From NCBI GenBank assembly GCA_013306675.1, contig JABLUY010000001.1:124001-188000 (forward strand): a stretch of 64,000 bases of DNA, given 5' to 3'. A model generated the notes under the pieces. The model saw only the letters and a program-made list of their open reading frames with translations. It was not told where the DNA came from and ran no database searches. A program made the position numbers and the translations under genes. Shown here piece by piece: positions 21,047 through 30,262 of this stretch. The number at the start of each line of letters is the position of its first letter. The first letter of the stretch is position 1. The stretch comes from Thraustochytrium sp. TN22 (Eukaryota > Sar > Bigyra > Thraustochytrida > Thraustochytriidae).

Positions 21047-21604
21047 CAAGTGGCGCTGCGGCGGCGCGCGCCACTTGCGCCGCGCGCCGCCACTGGCGCC
21101 GCTCCACTTGCGGCGGCCGCCGGCCTGGCCGGCCAGGCGGCCAGGCGGCCAGGCCGCCAACCGCCGCGCGGGCCTGCGCGAAGTGGAGCTCGGCTGGATT
21201 GTCCACTTGCGCGCCAGCACCGCGCGGGCGAGTCCACTGGCGCAGGTCTACTTGCGGGCGGCGCCGCCGCGGCTTCGCGAGGCTCCGGACGCCTGACGAC
21301 GGCGCGCCCGCAGCGCCCCGCAGCGCCCCGCAGCCCTAAAGGCGCCACTGCCGCCGGCGCGCTGCTTGCGGCTAGGAGGCGGCGCCAGTGGGGGAGGGGG
21401 GCGCGGGCTTCTTCGCGCGGAAGCGTGGCTTTCCGCAGCGTCGGACACGGCGGCGACGGGCCAGTGGCGCGCGGGGGGGCGGGGCTTGCTGGGGAGATTT
21501 CTTCCGCCGCAACTCGCGCTGGGCGCCAGTGGTAGGCATCCCGCCCCCCCCCCCGCAGCGCGGCGCTGGGCCGAGACAGGGGCGCTCGGACGGAGGCAGT
21601 GGCG
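21047..21604. promoter_or_regulatory. Cluster of about eleven CCACT(T/G)GCG motifs
   Basis: Copies seen: CAAGTGGCGC 21047, CCACTTGCGC 21071, CCACTGGCGCC 21090, CCACTTGCGG 21104, CCACTTGCGC 21203, CCACTGGCGC 21234, CTACTTGCGG 21248, CCACTGCCGCC 21345, CGCCAGTGG 21383, CCAGTGGCGC 21461, GCGCCAGTGG 21523 and GGCAGTGGCG 21595. They are in both orientations and unevenly spaced, so this is not a simple tandem repeat. Both flanking genes read away from it, which fits a regulator-binding cluster in a divergent promoter. The function is inferred only from density and position. Confidence 0.4.
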
Positions 21605-22837
21605 TAGGGGGCGCCCGCGGCCTCAGGCGGCCAGAGGGGGAAATGCCTTTCCCGCCGACGCGGCGCGGCGACGCCGTCAACGAAGCCAACGACGCGACGA
21701 ACTCGGTTCGACGACTCGCGACGACTCGGGCGACTCGGGCTCCGAGAAGAGTTCTGATCGATCGTGACAGGTTCAAGTCGTGTCCACTGACTCCACTCTC
21801 TTTTGATCAGAGAGACGAAGAGGGATCTTTTCTGTCAAGAAGAGGAGACGAGGACGGGGTGCTCGCCAGCGTCGGCCGCCACGGTTGCGAAGACTGCGCC
21901 ACCGCTGGCGCCTCGCTCGCTGTCTCTGACAGCGGCCTGACCGTGAGCTCGATCGAACCTGCAGAGACAGCGGCCTGGGCCTGACCGAGAGCTCGCTCGA
22001 ACTTGGAGTCCGCTCGAACTTGACGTCGCCATTGAAGCTAAAGAGTCAAGGTGATCTGGGCCTCTCGAGCAACGCAGCTTGTCAGAACCCTTGGCGGAGC
22101 GACCAGTCGGAGTTCTTGCACGCGTCGACTTGACGCTCAGGCTGCACACAGAAGTAAAAGCTATAGCCTCGCGGCGAGTCGCGGCGGATTCCGAGCACGA
22201 GGCTCGACATCAAGAGCGAACTCGAACCATTCTCACTTCAAGCCACTTCAAGCCTGATCAGAGTTGCGCGGCGGCCTCAATCTCATGACAATGCTCCGTT
22301 GTCGCCCCTGACCCGGACGCGAGTCGACGAAGCCTTGCAGTGCCAAGCGAAACGAAACGAAAGTCGGAAAACGCAGCGAGCGTGAAGCGCGTGAACGCCA
22401 CGACCGATGCGCTGCGGCTGCGGCAGCGGCAGCGCCTGCGGCAGCGCTGCCCGCCGCCGGGCAGGCTAGCCTGCCAGCGGCGGTCCGCGCCGGCTGCACG
22501 CGCAGGCGCTGGCATCGATCGCAGCGCTTCCTGGCGCCGGCATCGTCGATCGCCAGAGCGCGGCAGTCCAGCCTCGCGCGTCGTCCTCGTCGGCCGACGC
22601 GGCGGCGGCGGCGGCGGCGGCAGAACGCGAAGCCGGCGGCGCGGCGGCAGCGGCGCGGCGCGGCGCGGCGCGGCGCGGCGCGGCGGCGAGCCCGCTGAGC
22701 GCGAAGCGGAGCGGAAGGGAGCGGAGCAGAGCGGCGAGCAGCGGCGAACGGCGAGGCTCTCGCGCAGGACGGCGCAGACCGCTGCGCGCGCAGGGCGCCG
22801 GCGCAGGCGCGGTCGTCGCGAGCTTCTCCGTGGAGGT

Positions 22838-22898
22838 GTCGAGCTCGAGCTGGAGCTCGAGCTCGAGCTCAGCGGCCCCGCGGCGCGCGCGCGCGCGC
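22838..22898. repeat. Palindromic GAGCTC repeat and (GC)n tract immediately upstream of an ATG
   Basis: 22838-22870 repeats the self-complementary word GAGCTC (with one GAGCTG step) and can fold on itself. 22880-22898 is nearly pure alternating GC, ending one base before the ATG at 22900. Confidence 0.8.
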
Positions 22899-22899
22899 T

Positions 22900-24812
22900 A
22901 TGCTGCGGTCGCTGGTCGGGAGCATCACGGGCGGGAGCCCCGGGGAGAAGGGCCGCGAGGAGGGCGAGGGCAGCGCGTCGCGGCGCGGGTCGCTGGACAG
23001 CGCGAACTCGCTGGTGTCGCACAGGCATCATGCGCACGGTGGGCTGTTCTCGCGGTCGGGGCGGCGCATCAGCAAGGAGGAGGAGCAGCACTCGATCCGG
23101 GACGTGACGGCGAACGATGCGCACATCCTGCGCGCGCTGGAGGAGTCGCGGCGGCACGCCGTGCTGAACCTGGACGTGGACCGGCGCGACCTGGACCGCC
23201 TGGCGGTGCTGCTGCGCGCGCGCCTGCAGGTGTCGGTGCACCGGCGGCTGATCCACGCATACGAGGACTGCTTCCGCGGCGCCGACGCCGTGACGTGGCT
23301 GACGACGAACGCGGTGTGCATGGACGCGGACGACGCGCGCAATTTGATGCGCCACCTCGTGTACCGGCGCATCATCTTGCGCGTGGACCACACCAAGCCG
23401 CTGCTGAACAGCGCCATCCACAACGTGGCGCCCGCGCTGGCGGAATGGCGTCGGCGCAAGCAGCTGGACTGGTACCAGACGGGTGCGCAAAAGTACAGCA
23501 TGTCGGCGCTCTACATCTTCAACGTGGCGGCCTTTGCCAAGTACAAACTCGTGGTGCGCCTCGTGGCGGGGCGCGGCCTGCGCTACACGCGGCACAACCG
23601 CGTGCTGGGCCGCTGGGAGCCGCGGCGCATCGCGCCGCTGGCCAGCGTCACGCTGGGCCACGCCACGGCCAACACCTCGGTCGAGGAGAAGACGAGCGAG
23701 CCCATCTGGGACGAGCAGTTCACCTTTTACTTTGACCACACGCTGGCGCGCCACGAGGAGGTCTGGATCAAGGTCTTCGACTTCCGCGAGGTCGGCGAGT
23801 CGCTCCCGCTCGGCGTCATCTGCGTGCCCACCAAGCGCATCCTGCGCCAGTGCGGCGTTGACAGCAGCGAGCTCCCGCCGCAGTTCGCGCAGGATGCGCC
23901 GGGCTGGCTCTCCTGGCACCCGCTGCTCCCGCCCGCCACCTCGCGCGAGCCGGACGAGGTGCGCGGCGGCGAGCTCCAGATCGAGTTTCAGGTGCTCACC
24001 AACCTGGCGCCGACCCCGGACGCCACGGTCCACGACGAGTGCCGGCCCACGCTGGACGAGGAGGCCATGAGCCGCCACGCCGCGCGCGCACAGCAGGATG
24101 CCATCTCCGTCGACTCGGGCGGCCAGCACGCGCAGCGCGTGCCCAGCGAGATCCCTGGCAGCGTTCTGACCTATCATCACGTCGACCGTCGCACCGACAA
24201 GGAGATCTACGCGCAGCGCAACCTGCGCGAGGCCAAGGACCGCCCGCACGAGCCCTCCACCGTGACGCGCCCCGTGCCGCGCGCGCAGGGCGCGCACGGC
24301 GCGCACGGCGGCCCCTCGCCCGCGGCCGCGGCCGCGGCCGCCACGGCCGGCGGCACGGCCGCCGCGGGGGCGGCCGCCGCCGGCGGCGGCCCCGCCGAAA
24401 AGACCAGGACCATCCCGGTCGACCGCTGGCACGTCTGGGTCACCTCGCTCGAGATCCGCGACGTGACCGACATCCAGCCCGGCACCGTGACCTGGATCGA
24501 GGTCCTGGCGCGCTCCGCCAAGCGCAGCGACTATCTCGCCAAGAAGCGCGCCGAGGCCTCCAAGGGCCAGCGCCGCGACATGGAGGCCGATACGGGCATC
24601 ATCGCGCGCCGCCGCTCCCCGCGCTTTCTCTGGCCCAAGGACGGCCGCCCTGTCATCAAGGCCGGCATGCTGTCCATCCCGATCCCGGACGACGTCGCCA
24701 AGTACACCATTCTCGAGTTCCGCCTCGTGCGCCGCAAGGACATCCCCACAAGTCTCATCGTCGGCCGCGGCAAGATGCCACTCCTCAATGTGCGCCGCCT
24801 CGACCGTGAGGA

Positions 24813-24847
<35 letters not shown>

Positions 24848-26739
24848 TCCTGCGCGCCGAGGAGGCCACCCAGGTCGACTCCGACGAGGACACCTCTGCG
24901 CGCGACGAGGACGCCGCTGTCGGCGGCCGACCGCTCCCGGCCACCACACGCGAGTCGGTCAGCAGCACCGTCTCCGAGGATGACAAGTCCTCCGTCCCCG
25001 GCGTCGACGAGCTCCAGCCCCAGCGCAGCGTCGACCCCACGCACCGCGACGCGCACTTTGTCGTGTTGCGCAAGCAGGCCGCCTTCAAGCGCAACATCAA
25101 GATCAAGTGCGGCCAGATCTACTGCTACGTCAAGATGCGCCCGCTCCTCGAGGGTGAGCTGCTCGACGCGGACGACCAGATGCTCACCGCCGCCGACATT
25201 CCCCAGGAAAATGACGTCGACATCGAGGACGCGCTGCGCGCAGTCGTGCCCAGCAGTCCCGACGACGTCCCGGCTGCCATCGCGGTCCCGGATGCCCTCG
25301 AGCACGTCTACATCGACGAGAATCTGTCGGCCTCCGTACAGCAGGTCGCCCTCACGCTTCTTGGCTCCAACTCCAAGTTCAACATCGCCTTCGCCAAGGA
25401 CCGCAAAAACACCGACGTCGTCGTCGGGCCCTGGAAGCTCCCCGAGGACGCCGCCGCGCCTGGCCAGCAGGATGACGTCGACACTGAACCCGGCGACGAC
25501 GCGGGGGGTGACACCATCGCAGACGCCAATGCCAATGCGAATGCCAGTGCCGACGCCGACGCTGACACCGACAAGGACGAGGGAGAAGAAGACGCCGCGA
25601 AGGAGAAGGAGAGCGGCCCGCAGCAAGATGGCGACGAGGCCACCCTCCGCGCCAGCCCCGCTCCGGAGAAGCTCACTGCCGAGGGGTCGTCTTCGAGCAA
25701 GGACAGTCTCTCGGAGCTTCCCAAAGGCTCGGCACGCAAGATGTTCGAGAGCGCCGGCTCGGAGGATCGCCCGGCGCTTCAGGCTGGCGAGGCCAAGGGC
25801 AAGTCTGAAACCTTCTCGTCGAGCACCTACGAGCCCGGCACCGAGCCGGCTGGCCGGCGCCTCAAGGCGCAGAGTGTGGGCGTCTTGAGCTCGCCCTCTT
25901 CCATCACGTCCGCTGGTGGCGAGGAGGACGCTGCCTCGCCACAACGCAGCAACTCGAACCCCTTCGACACGCCCAAGAGCACGCTGTCCTCCTCGGGCCG
26001 CAAACGAGCGCCCCTCAAGCGCCAGGAGTCCGTGCACGCCATGCGGGCCGGTTCTCATGTGGACAAGCTGGTCTACCCAACGCGCGAGATCACCTTTCTC
26101 ATGCCTGCCACCAGCATCACCAAGCCCAGCTCGGTCAACGAGACGCAGCGCATCCTCACCATACAGCCCGGCGGCTTCGTTTACACAAGCACCAGCCGCA
26201 CGCCCGAGGTCCCCTATGGCGAACGCTTCTACACCGTCTCTCAGTTCGCCGTCACCTACGTCGGGCCCAGCGAGTGCCACATCCGCATCTCCGCCGAAGT
26301 ACGCTGGGCTGACGGCAAGAGCCCGCCTGGCTTCCCCATCAAGGGCTTCATCCTCAGTGGCGTCAAGAACGGCTTTACCGATGCCTACACCGCGATGTTG
26401 AAAATGCTCCGTGAGTGGTTCGCGCAGCGCCGCCAGTTGGCGCGCAAGACGCCCACGAAGAAGAAGGACGCCACCGAGTTGGCGGCGCAAGACGCGCCGC
26501 CGCCCTCGCGCCTCGCCACCCTCGCCCGCATTCTGCTCGCGCTCCTGCTCCTCGTCCTCATCCCAGCGCTCTTGTACCTGGCCGTCGTCGTCCTCATTTG
26601 CGCCTTCTCACCCGAGCTCTCCGTCGGCGCGCTCGTCGACATGCACCGCCAGGATCTCCTCCGCTGGGCCCACCTCGCCTACGAGAACGCCCTGCACGCG
26701 CTGCACCGAGCCCAGCAAGCGCTGCGCTCCAGCAGCTAA
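22900..26739 (+). CDS. DEP-C2-VASt protein with a C-terminal membrane anchor
   Basis: Encodes 1,279 residues in one exon from ATG 22900. Residues ~105-175 are a DEP domain (LIHAYEDCFRGADAVTWL, then ARNLMRHLVYRRII). Residues ~215-370 are a C2 domain (YKLVVRLVAGRGL, ASVTLGHATANTS, SEPIWDEQFTFYF, VWIKVFDFREVGES). Residues ~505-640 look like a second, diverged C2 (DRWHVWVTSLEIRDVTD, TILEFRLVRRKDIPTSL). Acidic disordered linkers follow. Residues ~1050-1180 match the sterol-binding VASt fold (VNETQRILTIQPGGF, TPEVPYGERFYTVSQF, ECHIRISAEVRW, GFPIKGFILSGVKNGF). A single TM helix (ILLALLLLVLIPALLYLAVV) is at ~1207-1235. VASt proteins move sterols at membrane contact sites, so an ER-anchored lipid-transfer or tether role is likely. 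No GRAM domain is seen. Confidence 0.85.
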
Positions 26740-27025
26740 CAGCACGTAAGCTGCTAGCCCAGTTCGAAGACTTCGTTCATACATGTATCATGGAACCAGC
26801 TTCCCTCCACGGGCCTCCAGAGAATGCCGTGCGAGCGCGCGCGAGTCCTTGCGCGGCCTGGCCGCGGTGACGCCTCTGCAGCCGGCATCGCCACTGCAAG
26901 GGCCCCGGCTTCGCGGCGTTTCGCGAGAGGCCCGCGCTCGCCGTGCCTTTGCCAAGTAGCCTCGGCGGCGAGTCGGCGGCCGGCATGAGCGCGCACACGC
27001 GGCGCAAAGCCATCACCAGCGAAGG

Positions 27026-27871
27026 ATGGCGTCGCTGCTGCGGCGGCTGAGCGGGCGCGGCGCGGCGCGGGGCAGCGCGGCCGGGGACGCAGACGAGGCG
27101 CTCTCGATGATGGACCTGGACGAGGCCGAGGCCGAGGAGCGGGAGGAGGGGGAGACCGGCGGGGCGGCCGCGGGCGGCGCCCTTGGCCTGCGCGCGCGCA
27201 TCGCGGCCTTTGAGCAGGCCGCGCGCGACGCGCAGGACCCGGCAGTGATGCAGGCCAAGATCAGCGACAAGAGCGACCGCAACAAGTACAAGTTCTCCGA
27301 GGGCCTGCAGCGCGACCTGCGCGCCACACGCGCCGCGCTGCGAGCAGTCGTGGACGAGGACGGTTCCTCGTGCACCTTTGGCGCGCTCTTCGAGCACGTG
27401 GACGGCCAGATCGCCAACCTGAACCGCGTGCTGCAGAACCTGAAGCGCGAGGGCGAGATCGACTTTGAGCCTGAGGTCTTTCTGCAGGGCACGCACGACG
27501 CCGCGCGCATCGAGCTGCTCGACAGCTTCTGGGATCAGGCCTACGAGGTGGACCATGGCAACGTCTTCCGCGCCGGCGAGGGCAACTTCCGCGACGTGGC
27601 CGAAGAGGAGCGCCTGGGCCGCTCCTATGTCAAGGACAACATGGCCACGCGCGGTGTGCGCGAGTGCGCCATCTGCGGCAACGAGGTCGCCGACATCGAT
27701 CGCATGGTCGTGCGCGACAGGGTCTTCCACCTGCGCTGCCTCGAGTGCGCGCAGTGCGGCTCGCGCCCGCGCAGCAAGGACGAGCTTGTCACCTTCGACG
27801 GCAAGTTCGCCTGCAGTCTGCAGTGCATTCAGGCGTATGATGCGGCCCATTTGCGCCAGGAGCGCGGCTAA
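27026..27871 (+). CDS. Costars-domain protein with a C-terminal LIM zinc finger
   Basis: Encodes 281 residues from ATG 27026, 286 bp after the DEP-C2-VASt gene on the same strand. After a low-complexity acidic start and a helix (ARIAAFEQAARDAQD), residues ~95-170 match the Costars winged-helix domain of ABRACL/STARS: CTFGALFEHVDGQIANLNRV, LQNLKREGEIDFEPEVFLQG, THDAARIELLD. Residues 213-266 form one full LIM finger: C-x2-C-x17-H-x2-C-x2-C-x2-C-x18-C-x3-C (CAICGNEVADIDRMV, FHLRCLECAQCGSRP, FACSLQC). Costars proteins bind or regulate actin dynamics and LIM domains dock on cytoskeletal partners, so an actin-linked adaptor is likely. All zinc ligands are present. Confidence 0.8.
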   Translation: MASLLRRLSGRGAARGSAAGDADEALSMMDLDEAEAEEREEGETGGAAAGGALGLRARIAAFEQAARDAQDPAVMQAKISDKSDRNKYKFSEGLQRDLRATRAALRAVVDEDGSSCTFGALFEHVDGQIANLNRVLQNLKREGEIDFEPEVFLQGTHDAARIELLDSFWDQAYEVDHGNVFRAGEGNFRDVAEEERLGRSYVKDNMATRGVRECAICGNEVADIDRMVVRDRVFHLRCLECAQCGSRPRSKDELVTFDGKFACSLQCIQAYDAAHLRQERG

Positions 27872-27893
27872 CATGTGAATACTAACTATTTGG

Positions 27894-28011
27894 CCACCAC
27901 CACCACCACCACCACCACCACCACCACCACCACCACCACCACCACCACCACCACCACCACCACCAAAAGAAAGAAAGAAACAAAGGAACAAAGAAAGAAA
28001 GAAAAAAAAAC
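27894..28011. repeat. (CCA)24 microsatellite followed by an AAAG-rich purine tract
   Basis: 27894-27965 is an uninterrupted CCA repeat of 24 units. 27966-28011 continues as AAAG/AAAC repeats ending in a run of A. It lies 22 bp after the Costars-LIM stop and 60 bp before the stop of the convergent transporter gene, so it belongs to both 3' UTR zones. Confidence 0.95.
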
Positions 28012-28071
28012 AGATTCACTGGCAGACAAGAAACTCTACAAAATCAGCTTTGCTCCGGCACCGGCGGGAGC

Positions 28072-29472
28072 TCACCTCGCGTGGCTCGCCCGGTTGCACG
28101 CGAAACAGGTTGCGTAGATGGTGGCCGCGACCAGAACCATGGCGGCCGCCGCCCGGTACGTGACCGTGCTCCCGTACGTTCCCATGGCCAGGGCACCGCC
28201 CATGACGCCAATGGTCCCGCCGAGCGCCTTGCACGTGCCCAGGACGCCTTGCGCCAGGATCGGATACTCGTCCGGCGCCACAGAGGTGATGTAATCGACG
28301 GACGAGAGCTGTACCATCGAGTATGTGACGCCATGTAGCGGCTCAAGCGCGAGCACGAGCCACCGGTGCGAGGGCGGGATCAAGGTGTACCCCAGGACAC
28401 GCAGCGCATAGCTGAAGAGGCCCACGACCATGAGTACCGGGCTGCCGAAGACGCGCAGGAGCCATGGCGCGATTATGAACAACGGCAGCTCGAAGGAGAC
28501 GGTCACCACGACGCTGATGCCCAGCAAGAGGTTCGACGCATGCAGGTCGGTGGTGAAGAAGATGAAGACCAGGTTCTCCACAAGCGAGGTGCCGATGTTG
28601 ATCACGACCAGTGTCATCATCATCGTCAAGTTCAGCGGGTTGGTGACGAGCGACCGCGCAAAGGCGCGCAACGGCGTCGACGATGGCTCCACGCTCACCC
28701 GGTCCGCGACAACCCGGTCCGCGACGCTTTCGCCTTCCTTGTCGACGTTGGTCTCCTCGTCGTGGACCTCGGCGGCCTCTCTGCGGTCGCCCGGCATCAA
28801 GCCGCGAACCGGCAGCTCCAGCGCCACGGCAGGCTCCTCGACGTCGTCAACAGCCTTGGCCACTGGCACGTAGTCCGCGCGGACCGCGTCGTACCAGATG
28901 AAGCCAACAAAGACGGTTGTGAGGAGCACGTTGGCCGGCACCATGATCATGTACGAGAACCGGCGGAAGAGGAGGCCCAACACGAAGTGCGTGGCGCCCC
29001 AGCTGACGGTTCCAAGCGAGCGCTCCGCGCCGTAGAGCGCGCGGCACTGCGTCGCGTCCAGGTCGCCGCCATGCTTGCGACGCAGCTCCGCCATGCAGGC
29101 GCCGTCCATGACGGGCAGGATGCCAAAGAGCACGACCGTGGACACGGTCTTGATGGCGAGCACCTGCGCGAAGGTCTGCGCCCACGGTAGCAGCGCGTAG
29201 ACGGCCGACGCCAGCACCGAGCAAATGGTGAGCACGACGCGCCAGTGCAGGACGCGGTCCGCCAGTAGGCTCCAGAGCAGCGGCGCCACCAGGTTCAGAA
29301 TCGTCGGTACGGCGAACACGAGCCCCACTTGGGCCTCGTCCAGTCCCAAGTCCACCAAGAGCAGCGACGTGAACCGCCCCTGCGTCGCCCACACGGCCCA
29401 GCCCCAGAAGAAGACCCACCGCATCCTGCCTGCCAGTGCCAGCGCGCGATTCCGGACTGCCAGGGCTCTCAT
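28072..29472 (-). CDS. Major facilitator superfamily transporter, MFS_1-like/MFSD6 type
   Basis: Encodes 466 residues from ATG 29472 in one exon. There are twelve predicted helices, six on each side of a hydrophilic acidic loop (residues ~205-275). The N-half GRFTSLLLVDLGLDEAQVGL, then IWNLLAPLLWSLLADR-like NLVAPLLWSLLADRVLHWR, matches the MFS_1_like/MFSD6 and bacterial LacY/NHS start (...G.s..qiG.....p.i......p..g..aDr...). GAERSLGTVSWGATHFVLGLL and the second-half PLHGVTYSMVQLSSVDYITS are also family features. The substrate cannot be told from sequence; relatives include nucleoside/H+ symporters and MFSD6. It is divergent from the first FG-GAP gene, with ~790 bp between start codons. Confidence 0.8.
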   Translation of the reverse strand: MRALAVRNRALALAGRMRWVFFWGWAVWATQGRFTSLLLVDLGLDEAQVGLVFAVPTILNLVAPLLWSLLADRVLHWRVVLTICSVLASAVYALLPWAQTFAQVLAIKTVSTVVLFGILPVMDGACMAELRRKHGGDLDATQCRALYGAERSLGTVSWGATHFVLGLLFRRFSYMIMVPANVLLTTVFVGFIWYDAVRADYVPVAKAVDDVEEPAVALELPVRGLMPGDRREAAEVHDEETNVDKEGESVADRVVADRVSVEPSSTPLRAFARSLVTNPLNLTMMMTLVVINIGTSLVENLVFIFFTTDLHASNLLLGISVVVTVSFELPLFIIAPWLLRVFGSPVLMVVGLFSYALRVLGYTLIPPSHRWLVLALEPLHGVTYSMVQLSSVDYITSVAPDEYPILAQGVLGTCKALGGTIGVMGGALAMGTYGSTVTYRAAAAMVLVAATIYATCFACNRASHAR

Positions 29473-30262
29473 CGGGCTGCCGAATCAACGGCGCCGAGAC
29501 GCAGACGGACCCGGACTCCACCCTTGGCGACCCGAGCGCGCATCGATCGTGCCAACCGCGACCCAGCAGGCCGCTCGCTCATCCATCACCAGCAGGCTGC
29601 TCGGGACGGGCCGCGCCTGTCCTTTCACCACGGGATGCCCGAATCAGAACAAGTCGCCAAATCAGAACAAGTCTCTTGCCAGAGGAAGAACACTCGCGCC
29701 TGCCTGGCCGCAGTGTTCGTTCATGACGTATCAAGCACTGAGCCGATCATGATGGCAAGCTGACCGGGCTCACAGGAGAGCGCACGGCGCGAGCCGGGGC
29801 GAGCCAGAACGAGCTGTGCGTGTCATCACTCATCACGCCTGCAAGGCCTCATCACTTGCAGAGCAGCGCGCAACCGCGGACCCGTAAAACCTCCTCGGGC
29901 TGTCTCGCCGAAGCCCGCCGCTCCACATCGCGCAGAGGCAACTTGAAGACTCGGAAGGGACGGGCTTGCTTCATTCATCTTCATCTTCATCAACGAGATG
30001 TCCGCGTGCAGTGCACACGTCGTCCGGCTCTTCAAGCCATTGTCATCAAAAGCCGCATTGCGTTGATCAGGAGCAGAATGCCAGGCACTGCAGACTTGCA
30101 TTCACCGTCAAGTCGCCGCGGCCGGGGCGAGCCTCGGGCTCGCGCGCAGCCCTTGGCAAGGCGGTGCTCGCCGAGCCGCGCCTCGCCTTGCCTTGCCTTG
30201 CCTTTCCGCGCCTTTCCTGGCGCACGCGCGCGGCAGCAGCTGGCTGCAGCAGCACGACTCGG
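29473..30262. other. Divergent promoter region between the MFS transporter and FG-GAP genes
   Basis: About 790 bp. 30185-30201 is a (CCTTG)n tract. A CAUCUUC-like (TTCATC)n stretch is near 29972-29993. The word CCTGC/CCAGT recurs. ORF extensions into it begin with TTG and I do not accept them. Confidence 0.5.

Larger units (their letters stand above)
19921..22899. other. 3 kb GC-rich divergent intergenic region with pentamer repeats and a short-motif cluster
   Basis: Separates the perilipin-like gene (-) and the DEP-C2-VASt gene (+). Near the minus gene, 19921-20130 is pyrimidine-rich on the plus strand with (CCTG)n. Pentamer tracts: (CCCTG)n then (CCTG)n at 20271-20315, (GCCGC)n at 20391-20421, (TCGCC)n at 20576-20600, and (CGGCG)n at 22651-22688. 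A run of AAGC copies is at 20711-20728. The motif CCACTKGCG recurs at 21047-21604. A ~700-base AT-richer block at 21690-22330 has no coding signal. Long ORFs, such as one of 681 codons on the plus strand, use TTG/GTG starts and have no domain features. Confidence 0.6.

Noticed and set aside
19294-21339. 681-codon plus-strand frame over the perilipin-like gene and its upstream region
   Set aside because: It starts on a non-ATG codon, is antisense to a real gene for its first third, then becomes Pro/Ala/Arg-rich translation of pentamer repeats.
22258-26490. 1,410-codon open frame antisense to the DEP-C2-VASt gene
   Set aside because: The sense frame has clear domains. The antisense protein is Arg/Ala/Leu-rich without domains, and long antisense frames are expected when third positions are GC-rich. 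The same holds for 16805-18592, 31220-32743, 46189-47805, 58812-60029 and 37321-38190.
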